From: a virus
Direction: 5' to 3' (one strand)
DNA length: 37,308 bases
IMG/VR virus record: IMGVR_UViG_3300019763_000015
Coordinates: 1-37,308 of that record
Both the position numbers and the translations under genes were made by a program. Shown piece after piece: positions 7,901 to 16,544 of this stretch (positions are counted from its first letter, which is position 1; each line of letters starts with the position of its first letter). Under the pieces are notes generated by a model. It was not told the origin of the DNA, ran no database searches, and saw nothing but the letters and a program-made list of their open reading frames with translations.

Positions 7901-10900
7901 AGAGCATTCATGAAGTTCTTGTTTGTAAGGGCCAGGACCATGAACTCATCCAGGTGGGTAGACCTCCTGTCAGAATCCAGGGTATCAGTATTCCGGAAAA
8001 CATAGTCATACCGTTCCTGAGCTGCTTCCACCTCGTACTGATAGGCCGGATCGGTCATGTCGATGGTGGGGTCATCAAGGAAGTGTTGCGCACCGATTTT
8101 CTTCTCGGCCAGTTTAAACAGCTGCTCCACTTTGGTCTTGTAGAGGCTATTCATACTCAAGCCGGTATGGAGCACACTGTGCAGCAATTCATGTGTGTAG
8201 ACTTCCCCGGTGCTCATCCTCAGTCCTTGGCTTAAGGCCCCGGACACAGGACCAATGACCCGGTTCTGGTTGGTAATGAATACCCGATCTTTCTCCGAAC
8301 CAAGGTGAACAAATGCGCCTTCGGTCTCCAGGTCAGGGTTGTCCTTCAGGTAAAGGTCCATGGGCCGCAGGACATTCTGGACCACATCCCGGAGAACACC
8401 TTTGAGGTGAGTATCATGCTCTGCATCATCCACCACGTCGGAGTTGTTCTTGATATGGTCGTAAACGTCCATAGCATTCATACTGTCCACTTCCTGGCGG
8501 ATAGCATATTCCACCGGATCAACGGAGAGCTTGGCCGGGCCACTCATAAAGACATCACCTTCAGGCAAATCCTCATCGGTGTAATAGTCTTCAACCTCAG
8601 CAACATCCAGATTCTCTTGCACCATAAGAGTACCAATTGCATCGGCCACTTCGTTGGTATTATCCATGGATTCAGTGAGCCTCTTTTCTGCTTCCTCGGT
8701 AATGGTCCGGGGGTTATACTCCTGGCCATTATGCTTGATGGTTTTGGCCTTATTGCCGGTGACATACTGACCACCAGGGTAGCTGTATTGTTCAACGCTT
8801 ACCGTGGCATCCATGATGATGTCTTTGTTGGTTTTGGTGACAACAGCTACTTCTTTCATATCACCCATGATCTGTTTCATGGCTTGCTGGTAGTTGGCCA
8901 CACTGATTGGCTTGGCCTTGCCACCATCAGGTGAAGGCATGGATCGAATCTTCATGACCTTCAGCTGTTCCACCATTGCCTGGTCGATAAAGCCTTGACG
9001 TACCCCAGCAGCTTTCAGAACCTCTTGCTGCTTGGCAAACTCAGCCAGTACCGTCTCTACCCCGGCATGGAGTTCCATACCCATGTCATAGTCTTTCATG
9101 ACATTGAAGAACGTCTCGCAGACATGGGTGGATAAGTCCCTGGCCTGCCCGGCACCGATGGTGAAGCCATCATGGTTGTTCAGGATGGGGAATGCACCCA
9201 TGGTGGTATTGGCGATCATACTGTCCTGGTTATGAATGGTCAGGATGGTACCGGCTACACCCGGGGCATCCAAGCCCTCTTTCTTGTAGGGTGCAGCTTT
9301 CTTGCCTGGCAGGTCATTGTAGGATTGCTTTACTTCTTGGTTCACAACCCCCTTGGCTCGGATACTGTAGATCTTCTCCTTACTCATTTTGGCCAGAGGA
9401 ATCTCACCACCCAGGTAAGTCCTCACCCGAGGGAAGAGACCCTTGAGGCTTGCGTCAATCTCCCTCATTTTACCTACAGTGATAGGTCCCTGCTTAGCTG
9501 CTTCTCTGATCTTGATTTTGCGGATCGTGTTGTAAGCTGCCGCGGCAAGGTTAATGCCCTTGTTCAGGGGCTTGAATGAATCCTGCATTGGGCCATAAAC
9601 CTGGGTGATGGCTTCTTTCAAAGCAGCACCATGGTAGTCAGCCAGGTTGGTCTGGACTGCATTCAACAGGTCCAAAGGCAGCTCGGTGTTGAGGAGTACC
9701 TTGGGATTGACTACACCGTCGGTGACTGCATCTGAACCAAATACATGGACACCAGCCAGGTCCTTGAGGTCCTTGGCGAGAGCCCGGAGGTCAGTCAGTG
9801 CTTTCTCTTGGTTCGCCTCCTGAGCAATGGCTGTGATCTTCTTTTTGATGATCTCTTGCACTGAGTTGTTCAACTCCACCAGCAAAGCAGTTTCACCCAT
9901 TCCATAGACTGTCCTCATGGTGGGATCCTTGGATACCTTCCGGACAGTCTTGCTGATATGCCCGTCTTCATCCCGGAACTCTCCAAGCAGGTGCTTCATA
10001 GCTTCCAGTTGGACATACTCGCCTTGAGCAATCAGCTTCTCTCTGCCGGTGGATGCATTTGCAATGCGATCCATCAGCTCCTTCTCTTTATTCACCAAAG
10101 CCTCTGTCCAGGCAAAGCCTGTGGCTTGGTAGGCATCATGACTCAGCTTCCTTGCCAAGTGTTCAGCCAGACCCGGCTGAGCCTTGGAGAAGGCAAACCC
10201 ACCGTTCTGAAGAGCGGTAAGTGTCTCGGGCATATTGGCTCCGGGACCCATGAGTTGGGTGCGGCCGATGACAACCCCGTTGGATACCCCGTCGATCTCT
10301 GTGGCCAGGTCTGTGGTGAAAGTCTTGTCACCGGCTGCCAAGGCATTCAGGTACCGGGCATACTCCAAGATGGTCTTCACAGAGTGCATACCCATACCGC
10401 CGGCCAAGGCTCCTTCCGTGATCAAGGCCATGTCTTCTTTGTGATCGTCCACCATATCGCGCATGATGTCCGGATGCAGTTCGTTCAAACCCTGGTGGAA
10501 TGCCACCACCCTTTGAGCCGCTGCCACAGCATTGGCCAGTACTGGCTTTGCCAGCTCTGCCCGGGCCTTGGCCAGGGTCTGCTCCATACCACCTTCTTTG
10601 GTTGTCTCGATGTCAAGGCCCAGGGCCACTGCCTCCATGAACTGGTCCTGCACATCAATGTCAGTGATGTCCAGTTCACGTTCCCATTCAGTCAGGTTGA
10701 AAAGGAATCGGTGGGTCTTGTTGCCCTGCATGTTGATGTCCCCAACTTCCCCCATCCTGCCCTGGCGCCAAAACTCTTCAGGCACATAGAACTCTGACTC
10801 AAAGCCTTCAGGTCTGGCCTCTGCCTCTGCAAGCCACTCGTCGATGAATGCATTACCCCGCTCGATACCCGCGTTGATACCTTCAGCAGTTTCGATGTCA

Positions 10901-13900
10901 TCCACGTGGGTAAGCATTGGGTCAACCCAGCCTTGGATCTTTTTGAGGTTCTCCTCCCCCATCATCAGGAAAATGGCCATGGACCGCTTGCTCACTTTAC
11001 GTGGCCTGGCCATATGATTCTTGATATTCTCCATCTGCTTCTCAGAGGCGGTAAAGGAAGTGCCCTTGAGGAGCATGTCACCTTTCGGTGCCACTGCATC
11101 CCAGGAGTAATTCCTCTTGTCCCGCTCCCCGGTGAAGATCTGGGACCATAGACCTTTGGCCTCTTTCTGTGGTTCAGACACCTTCGTGAAAAGCTCCGGG
11201 TCAAACTTGTCGTCGGCAGTGAGCACTTTGTAGAAGGAGATGGTACCCACTCCTTTGATCTCTCGGTAGTCTTTTGCTTTAGGGTCCCGCTTAAAGGTTT
11301 CAGCCATGGCCATGTAGGAAGACAGGTCCGCCTCCTTCTGGCTGGCAATCAAAGCATCAAAGTCTGACTTCAGAACTTTGGTGTGCTCCAAGTACCCCAT
11401 GCTCTCCAAGGTGGCTATGGCCTGCAGACCTAAGGACAGCTCCATCTTGTTTTGGAAATCTGCTTCGGTGTCGTCAGTGACTTTTACCCCAAGCAGCTGG
11501 AAGATCTCCTGACCCAAGGACTCCTGCAGCATGGTGGCTGTGACTCCTATATCTCCCAGCAGATTGTGTGCGAGGAAGTTCAGAGGGTGCTCATCATCCA
11601 AACCCATAATGCTGCGCAGGTCATCATCATAGTTGTGCACCGTCTCACTGGCCCTGGTGCCCAGCCACTTGTAGGCCACAGCCATAATTGTGTTGGTTAC
11701 CGCCGGAGGCATCTTCCCGTTATCATCCAGCAGATACTGGATAGGGTCTTCAAACCTGAAGGCTTTGTTCTTTTTGACTTTGAACTGCTTGGTGAAATGC
11801 CCGTGGAAATCTTTACCAAACTCTTTGATGGAAGAGACCATGGCTGTTGATGCATCGTCAGTGGCAAACTCATCCAGAGCATTGAAGATCTTGTCTGCCT
11901 TGTGGATGACCCCCTTCACACCCTTCTTCGGTGCCAGAGTTTTCTTGGCGTGGTTGTCTGGGTCTGCCTCAGTGGGGGTGGTTACATGAGACTGTAAAGA
12001 GGATACCGTCTCTTCAGCTGCTTGATCGTCTTGCACATCTTCTGTTCTTGCAGCAACCTCTCCTTCGTTCTCTTCTTCACTGACAGGCTCTTGGATAACC
12101 TCCTCTCCAGCAGCCTCAGGTTCTTTTGGTTCCTGAGTGATCTGGTCTTCAGTGACTGATTCATCAGCTGCTTGTGTGATCTGGTCTTTCTGCGCATCGG
12201 TCTTCTCCTCTGTTTTGGTTTCTTCAATTAGGGTATCAACCCCCTCGGCATCCACCGACCGGGTACTGCCCTTCTCATCGACGACAGGGGCCTCCTCCGC
12301 TGGCGCTACGTCAGCCACCTGCGTCTCTTCGGCGGTTGTACCACTCACGGTGTCTGCTGCCGGGGTAGGAGCCATCCAGGAGGTGGCCATGGTGACTGCT
12401 TCCTGAAGAGTCTTTACTTCTGCTTTAACCAGGGAAATGAAATAGGGCGCATGAGGCTTACCATTAGCCTGAACTGCCCCGGGGGCAGTAATACTCTCAA
12501 GCTTAGCTGCGTGCCTGTCAGCGAACGTTTTGAGGCCTTCAAGCTGCTCCTGAGCTACTGCCGTATTGCCGGTCTTTAAGGCAACCCCAATGGCTTGAGT
12601 ATAGGTCTTGGTTCCTTTGAACCCGGGACCACCATCAATGATGTTGGAATGTACCTCTTCAGGACGTTTCCCCTCGCCTCGATCCTGGACCTGTATGAGC
12701 TCTTCTTCAGCCTTCTGGTATGCTTGTACCTGCCGAACCTGATCCTTCGTAGAATCGCTGATTTGGGGGTTCTCAAGGATGGTGTCCAAATCCTGCAGGT
12801 CCTGGCTTCGCCTTGAACCAAATAAAGAAATGATGGAGTCACTGACCGCCTGACTGTCATCACTCTTAAGGGCATCGCGTACTTGGGTCAGAGTCTCATC
12901 GGTATCCACCTCGCCAAGCTGCATGCTCTGCAGGAGTGGCTTAACTGCCTTGATGGTCTTGGTGACTGACTTGGCCTCGGACATGAGAGACTGGAGCTTG
13001 GCATACTCATCTTCGTTGATGGTATCCTTCTTGGCATTCAGCTCATTGGCCTCAGCCAGGATGACCTTCTTCTTCTCAGTGAGGTTGTCGTAGATGGTTT
13101 GAACCTGCTCCTGGTTACGGATCTTCTCCACCGGAGACACATCAGGCTTCTGGTTAATCTTCTGCTTCACCTCAGCTGCCATAATGGGGTTGGACTTTGC
13201 TACAGACTCATCGATCTCACCAGCCTCTACGGCTGTCTCAACAGTCTTTTTGTATCCCTTGGCTGTAGGAGCTTTGGCCATTCGTTGGGCAGCCATTTCA
13301 GATTCGGTCTTGGGACGAAGAGCCTTCTTGGCTGTCTTCTTCCCGTAGGCTGCAGTATGAGCAGGTGCCTGAATAACAGCGCCACCGCCGATAGCACCCA
13401 GGGTTTCTGCCATGAGTTCCCCGGCATCCACCTTACCTTCGGCGAGCAGCTGACCTGCCGCTTCACTGACCGGTTCGGAGACAATCTCTGCCACCACCTT
13501 CTTGCTGCCTTGAGCCAAGTTCCTTAAGGTTTGCTCTGCAGACTGTTCAGCAGTTCGTGCTGTAGCACTACCCATGCGACCAACACCAAAACCTAAACCG
13601 GCATCTACTGCCGCGGTACCCAGAGCTTTACGTTGAGCTTTGGAAGAAGCCTCAGCAATAAATTTTGGATCCTCCAAAACAGTAAGGATGTTGGCCTCAG
13701 TAGGTTCCAGACCTCTTCGATATACTTCCTGGGAAACCTGATCCATAAGGTACCCACCAGCTTCTGTGGAAAAAGATCCAGCAAAAGATCCTACAGCAGA
13801 ACCACCAGTACCTGCAGCAGAACCCGCTGCCATACCAAACATGGACGGAATCATGTTAGCTGAGGATTTAGCAAACAAGTAAGCCACACCCTTCGGGTTG

Positions 13901-14421
13901 TTGAGCACTTCCTTGCCTGTGGCAATGGTTGTGTCCATGGCTGCGGAGAGTTTTTCCGCGAAGGTATCCGCAGACTCCCAAGCCTTGGACTCAGCTGCAA
14001 TATGAGATTCCGCTTCCTTCAACTCCATAGGGGTGAATGCTGCTTGACGCCTGGCTTCAGACCGAGCAATGCGGGAAGCAAGGTCTTCTCCATGCCGGCC
14101 ATGCATGGCATCATCCGCTGAACGGACAGCATCAATGGTATCCAAAGCTCCTTGCCGGGCCATCTCCACCATGTTGCCAAAGAAGGTGTTGGCAGCATTA
14201 TCCTCTTGAGCATGGGTAGCCGGTGCCTTGGGGTACAAAGTATCAAAGACAACTCTGGCCTTCTGCCTGGCTGCTTCACCACCAGTCACATAGTTGGGTG
14301 AGCGGGTAGTTTCTTCCCAGGCTTCTTTGGTATATTGAGTTTCTACTTTCTGTTGGTTCTGAGGGGAGAGGGAAGTGAAATCAGGAGACTTACGGAGTTC
14401 CTGTAATGAGATATCGGGCAT
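4978..14421 (-). CDS. Giant virion RNA polymerase (N4 vRNAP type) with zincin-like domain
   Basis: The 3147-aa protein should be packaged in the head and injected with the DNA to transcribe early genes. Visible parts: a Gly/Ala-rich hydrophobic stretch (about 187-224) suited to membrane insertion; an acidic Glu/Thr linker (about 685-810); and a T7-like RNA polymerase core. Core motifs are WRQGR (1218-1222, the T/DxxGR place) followed by QGN (1232-1234), motif A IDGVSNG (D1377), motif B RKVSKDPTMRTVYG (R1494, K1498, Y1506) and motif C NHDGF (D1751). Their spacing resembles that of N4 vRNAP. The C-terminal part has HELLH (2077-2081) and DEFMVLAL (E2159), a probable zincin metallopeptidase site. 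The start at 14421 has AAGGAG. Length and late-operon position match N4 gp50 (3500 aa). Confidence 0.9.
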   Translation of the reverse strand: MPDISLQELRKSPDFTSLSPQNQQKVETQYTKEAWEETTRSPNYVTGGEAARQKARVVFDTLYPKAPATHAQEDNAANTFFGNMVEMARQGALDTIDAVRSADDAMHGRHGEDLASRIARSEARRQAAFTPMELKEAESHIAAESKAWESADTFAEKLSAAMDTTIATGKEVLNNPKGVAYLFAKSSANMIPSMFGMAAGSAAGTGGSAVGSFAGSFSTEAGGYLMDQVSQEVYRRGLEPTEANILTVLEDPKFIAEASSKAQRKALGTAAVDAGLGFGVGRMGSATARTAEQSAEQTLRNLAQGSKKVVAEIVSEPVSEAAGQLLAEGKVDAGELMAETLGAIGGGAVIQAPAHTAAYGKKTAKKALRPKTESEMAAQRMAKAPTAKGYKKTVETAVEAGEIDESVAKSNPIMAAEVKQKINQKPDVSPVEKIRNQEQVQTIYDNLTEKKKVILAEANELNAKKDTINEDEYAKLQSLMSEAKSVTKTIKAVKPLLQSMQLGEVDTDETLTQVRDALKSDDSQAVSDSIISLFGSRRSQDLQDLDTILENPQISDSTKDQVRQVQAYQKAEEELIQVQDRGEGKRPEEVHSNIIDGGPGFKGTKTYTQAIGVALKTGNTAVAQEQLEGLKTFADRHAAKLESITAPGAVQANGKPHAPYFISLVKAEVKTLQEAVTMATSWMAPTPAADTVSGTTAEETQVADVAPAEEAPVVDEKGSTRSVDAEGVDTLIEETKTEEKTDAQKDQITQAADESVTEDQITQEPKEPEAAGEEVIQEPVSEEENEGEVAARTEDVQDDQAAEETVSSLQSHVTTPTEADPDNHAKKTLAPKKGVKGVIHKADKIFNALDEFATDDASTAMVSSIKEFGKDFHGHFTKQFKVKKNKAFRFEDPIQYLLDDNGKMPPAVTNTIMAVAYKWLGTRASETVHNYDDDLRSIMGLDDEHPLNFLAHNLLGDIGVTATMLQESLGQEIFQLLGVKVTDDTEADFQNKMELSLGLQAIATLESMGYLEHTKVLKSDFDALIASQKEADLSSYMAMAETFKRDPKAKDYREIKGVGTISFYKVLTADDKFDPELFTKVSEPQKEAKGLWSQIFTGERDKRNYSWDAVAPKGDMLLKGTSFTASEKQMENIKNHMARPRKVSKRSMAIFLMMGEENLKKIQGWVDPMLTHVDDIETAEGINAGIERGNAFIDEWLAEAEARPEGFESEFYVPEEFWRQGRMGEVGDINMQGNKTHRFLFNLTEWERELDITDIDVQDQFMEAVALGLDIETTKEGGMEQTLAKARAELAKPVLANAVAAAQRVVAFHQGLNELHPDIMRDMVDDHKEDMALITEGALAGGMGMHSVKTILEYARYLNALAAGDKTFTTDLATEIDGVSNGVVIGRTQLMGPGANMPETLTALQNGGFAFSKAQPGLAEHLARKLSHDAYQATGFAWTEALVNKEKELMDRIANASTGREKLIAQGEYVQLEAMKHLLGEFRDEDGHISKTVRKVSKDPTMRTVYGMGETALLVELNNSVQEIIKKKITAIAQEANQEKALTDLRALAKDLKDLAGVHVFGSDAVTDGVVNPKVLLNTELPLDLLNAVQTNLADYHGAALKEAITQVYGPMQDSFKPLNKGINLAAAAYNTIRKIKIREAAKQGPITVGKMREIDASLKGLFPRVRTYLGGEIPLAKMSKEKIYSIRAKGVVNQEVKQSYNDLPGKKAAPYKKEGLDAPGVAGTILTIHNQDSMIANTTMGAFPILNNHDGFTIGAGQARDLSTHVCETFFNVMKDYDMGMELHAGVETVLAEFAKQQEVLKAAGVRQGFIDQAMVEQLKVMKIRSMPSPDGGKAKPISVANYQQAMKQIMGDMKEVAVVTKTNKDIIMDATVSVEQYSYPGGQYVTGNKAKTIKHNGQEYNPRTITEEAEKRLTESMDNTNEVADAIGTLMVQENLDVAEVEDYYTDEDLPEGDVFMSGPAKLSVDPVEYAIRQEVDSMNAMDVYDHIKNNSDVVDDAEHDTHLKGVLRDVVQNVLRPMDLYLKDNPDLETEGAFVHLGSEKDRVFITNQNRVIGPVSGALSQGLRMSTGEVYTHELLHSVLHTGLSMNSLYKTKVEQLFKLAEKKIGAQHFLDDPTIDMTDPAYQYEVEAAQERYDYVFRNTDTLDSDRRSTHLDEFMVLALTNKNFMNALKDIELIGTEYTKHSWQGLIGKNIQETLNNIGQAIMDFFYRRLTAGSARMTMADELRDLAVVIAKRDTDQKSALYNSMVQLGKGSQRWSGYCNMFIKKALSKTPILKVGHGLKTTLTMAHESDTLLGQRMREAEYAYRQLDQGIIKSLLAEVRGRTDRLAWLYDMLGRRQLFLDSAKEQETERYINMASDLFTTLKDEEGNTQPITDYQKTVATKVGLKADLSVLLNSLGSEGLRAVLEDSAELQAQVNKVLDQIKADADLAPYEHYYRKAADALGHFMIHARGRRGEVVFQSTRVIASLANTQKAGSLDSTQVEKADGLIDQLASLYALGYTAQDYRNAFHEMLVQDPEGVNGLLRMHEVLKDESLAQAFGGNKHKFIKGYTKQILNPRIGFRYGTWDDREILAREGYTIVPKAMARDNDDPTIATKFYVYTSKTGRVNDLMSTIASYTNNRAKGTDSARIARQMDITTQEGIENNKTLVEAKQKTIDAMMDPAYTPDLKPGNFMVPKVDNIGNVIGYRYMMAETTKDSFMEQVTAFDKILGAMAGQVVDKVRSPIINKELIQGLEAMWSTEGQSNPKGYVEISPNSTDSRLREIYYMLPESARKEVKRVWGSNSMMVSKDVVDLAFGYRQYSIVDAFTREPKERAQLEKMVVAVAQMFFKDKAAQRMATVEALFTEMTKYAKNNIIVKSLYVTLGNLGSNMIYLKSRGVPVSKILKLGWEAIAMGNKYQADSKRLGQLKLRRDIVARGKHTPAQLKNLDSQIARLQTALKDNPTTRSIELGLMPSLVDDVETVTSGENFPTDFEKKMTTLTGKLPETVQKVGKVVLLTEDTQAYKVLNNAVKMTDFIGRHVLYNHYLEGGMPNSEAVAAVSDEFINFSVPTHRMIEYGNTIGLLWFTKYGSRVLKVIAESVIDKPYDVFMAFMFSVHLGLDNIINSIPGVTKSLFSNLGDPVSSIVESADESLIIDSALSLF

Positions 14422-14437
14422 GTCTTCTCCTTATGTT

Positions 14438-14465
14438 GTATGGTCGCCAGTTGGGACGACCATAC
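14438..14465 (-). promoter_or_regulatory. 9-bp hairpin just upstream of the vRNAP ribosome site
   Basis: GTATGGTCG (14438-14446) pairs perfectly with CGACCATAC (14457-14465) around a 10-base loop. On the minus transcript the stem ends about five bases before the AAGGAG of vRNAP. No U-tract follows, so translational control or mRNA protection is more likely than termination. Confidence 0.45.
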
Positions 14466-14483
14466 GTCATTTTGCTGAATGTG

Positions 14484-16034
14484 TCACTGCCTATTGCGAG
14501 CCCTTTGAATCAGAATCTTCCGGGTACGAGCTTGCTCATCCTCTTCCTGTTGTTTTTGTTTCAATCGCATTTTGGTCAGGTTCTTATTCAATTTCTCCTG
14601 ACTCAACCGTTTGATAGGGGAAGACTTGGGAGCAGGTTTCTCAGATGGGGGTTTAGGTGCTGGAGTTTTCGTGTCAACACCAGCCCTCTCTGCAAGAGCC
14701 TGCACAGCACTCTTCTTCTTCTGAGTTGGAGCCTTTGCCGTTTTCCTCCGGGCAGTAGGCTGATTACCCTTCACCTGTGTCTTGTGCATCTGATCCAGAT
14801 CAGTTTGCATTCGAGTGCTGTACCTGAGCTGTCTTTCCTGCTCTGCCGCCTTGAGGCCACTGACCTTGGTCAGCTGGGTCTTCATAGCTGCTTCTCTTTC
14901 AGCCATGGCATTGACCTGAGCTTCAATGGCCGGCACGTTAATGGACTGCCCGTACCAATGGTCGTTATTTGCCTTGACCGCGGAGTAGCCCTGGGCAATG
15001 AGCCGGGAGGCATCTTCTGAACCATAAACCTTGGACAGACGCTGGTGCAATTCAGAGAGGGGTTTGGTCTTTTCGAGAGTGATAAGACTATCTTCCCTGC
15101 TCATGGCATCCAGCACACTGTCGAAGTTTTCCATACCTTTCAAGCTGCCAAAGATTCTGGTTGCTGCAGTCTTGTCGCCGTCCACCACCTGAGTCAGTTG
15201 AGCAAGCTTGGTCTGTTCAGGAGCCATGGCTTGTTGAGCCTGCATGGTCAGCATATTGCCTTCCGCAGTCCACTCTTCCTGGCGCCTGGAGTAAGCCCGG
15301 TTTTGCTCATCGGTTAAAGCCTGTCTCTTGTTGACTGCCTGGGTCTTTCCAGCAAGAAACTTCTCCGCTGCCCGAGGAGACAGGTCAGTGGAGAACTGAG
15401 CTTCTGCTTCGGCCAGGGGAGTACCTTTGGCCACCGCTGCACTGTACCCCATGAGAGCTTTGGTGGCTGCAAGGTCATCAGCCTCCTGGGTCTGCTTCTT
15501 GAAGTAAGCAGCATCTGCTCTGCTTTGTTGGGTGTCTGCCCGGGTACCCTGTAAACGTTGAGACAGGGTATTTCGCAGAGCAGCCTGATCCAGATTCTCT
15601 GCCCCGGGCAATGCCATGAGACCTTCAATATCTGCGTGGCTGGAGACCTTGTCCTGGTGTGCTGCCAGGAAGTCTTGGGTACCCTCCTCTTTCAATTTGG
15701 TTCGCCTTGCGTTCAGCATCTCGGTTGCCTTGCCTGCATCATACCGAGTACCAAACTGTTGCTGTAGGGTTTCCACACCAAAAGCACCAGCCTCCTCTGC
15801 TTCCACCAAATCACCAATGGATTGCAGTCTTTCAAGGTTGGCTTGGATGGCTGCATTGTTCTGTGCAGTGGCCCTGGCCGCTTGTGCATCATTGGCTGCT
15901 TGGACATTCTGCACAACCCGATTCAGTGCATCGAAACCAGCATTGAACTGAGTGCCAGCCTGTTGGGTGCCAGCCATTGCTCCCCGGAAATCCACGGGAG
16001 CAATGGGTCGAAATTCTCTGATTGCTCGGGGCAT
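14484..16034 (-). CDS. Internal virion/ejection protein candidate (516 aa, N4 gp51 position)
   Basis: The product is almost entirely helical and rich in Ala, Gln, Glu and Arg (residues about 30-400), with a Pro/Lys-rich basic C-terminus (about 410-516, for example KTPAPKPPSEKPAPK). This composition is typical of internal core and ejection proteins of podoviruses. The gene lies directly upstream of vRNAP, as gp51 does in N4. The start at 16034 has AAGGAGG four bases upstream. The basic tail could contact packaged DNA. Function is inferred from position and composition. Confidence 0.65.
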   Translation of the reverse strand: MPRAIREFRPIAPVDFRGAMAGTQQAGTQFNAGFDALNRVVQNVQAANDAQAARATAQNNAAIQANLERLQSIGDLVEAEEAGAFGVETLQQQFGTRYDAGKATEMLNARRTKLKEEGTQDFLAAHQDKVSSHADIEGLMALPGAENLDQAALRNTLSQRLQGTRADTQQSRADAAYFKKQTQEADDLAATKALMGYSAAVAKGTPLAEAEAQFSTDLSPRAAEKFLAGKTQAVNKRQALTDEQNRAYSRRQEEWTAEGNMLTMQAQQAMAPEQTKLAQLTQVVDGDKTAATRIFGSLKGMENFDSVLDAMSREDSLITLEKTKPLSELHQRLSKVYGSEDASRLIAQGYSAVKANNDHWYGQSINVPAIEAQVNAMAEREAAMKTQLTKVSGLKAAEQERQLRYSTRMQTDLDQMHKTQVKGNQPTARRKTAKAPTQKKKSAVQALAERAGVDTKTPAPKPPSEKPAPKSSPIKRLSQEKLNKNLTKMRLKQKQQEEDEQARTRKILIQRARNRQ

Positions 16035-16043
16035 AATCCCTCC

Positions 16044-16532
16044 TTACAGGATACGGTTTTCGTCAAAGTATTGCTGGCCAGTGGGGTTGGCTGTCGGGTT
16101 ACGTGCATACCGACGATCTCCCAGATCTCGGATGTCCCGGTTGATCTCTTGCTTCTGCAAACCAAACTGATCAGCAAATTGCTGTTTGCTGGTTGCCAGA
16201 GATTCCTTGGCCAGATCCAGGTTCTCTTTCCCCAGGTAAAAGTTCAGGCCACCTTGCAGAAGTCCCAGTGCCGGCATAGCCATACCCGGACCAGTCTCCT
16301 TGCTGCCAAAAAACTTATTCCACATTGTTGGTCCACCGGCTCCGGGTGCAACTCCAGGAGTACCGAAGTTAAAACTGGGTACCCCTGTGGTGGTCACCGG
16401 AGTAGTGTTGCCTACACCGAGAGGATTCGTTTGTTGTGCCTGGATGATTTGGTTCACATCAACAGGTCGAGCAAAATCTAATCCTGCCAATGTTTGCGGT
16501 TGTTCATAATCGATAGCTCCAAAAGCTGCCAT
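16044..16532 (-). CDS. Small internal virion protein (162 aa, N4 gp52 position)
   Basis: The first 80 residues are Pro/Gly/Thr-rich and probably flexible. They are followed by a hydrophobic helix (MAMPALGLLQGGLNFYLG, about 84-101) and an amphipathic helix with alternating charges to residue 145. Podoviral gp14-like and N4 gp52-like internal proteins have this plan: one membrane-active helix and a coiled coil, thought to help build the DNA ejection channel. Neighbours on both sides are ejection-protein candidates. The family assignment comes from layout, not a specific motif. Confidence 0.6.
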   Translation of the reverse strand: MAAFGAIDYEQPQTLAGLDFARPVDVNQIIQAQQTNPLGVGNTTPVTTTGVPSFNFGTPGVAPGAGGPTMWNKFFGSKETGPGMAMPALGLLQGGLNFYLGKENLDLAKESLATSKQQFADQFGLQKQEINRDIRDLGDRRYARNPTANPTGQQYFDENRIL

Positions 16533-16544
16533 GTTTCACCTCGT

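Noticed and set aside
9580-9633. HGAALKEAITQVYG in the vRNAP as polymerase motif B
   Set aside because: K1602 to Y1609 is one residue too short and the place is about 100 residues too late; RKVSKDPTMRTVYG at 1494-1507 has the exact spacing.
9958-10797. 279-codon plus-strand frame inside the vRNAP gene
   Set aside because: It is antisense to the conserved polymerase core, with no start signals.
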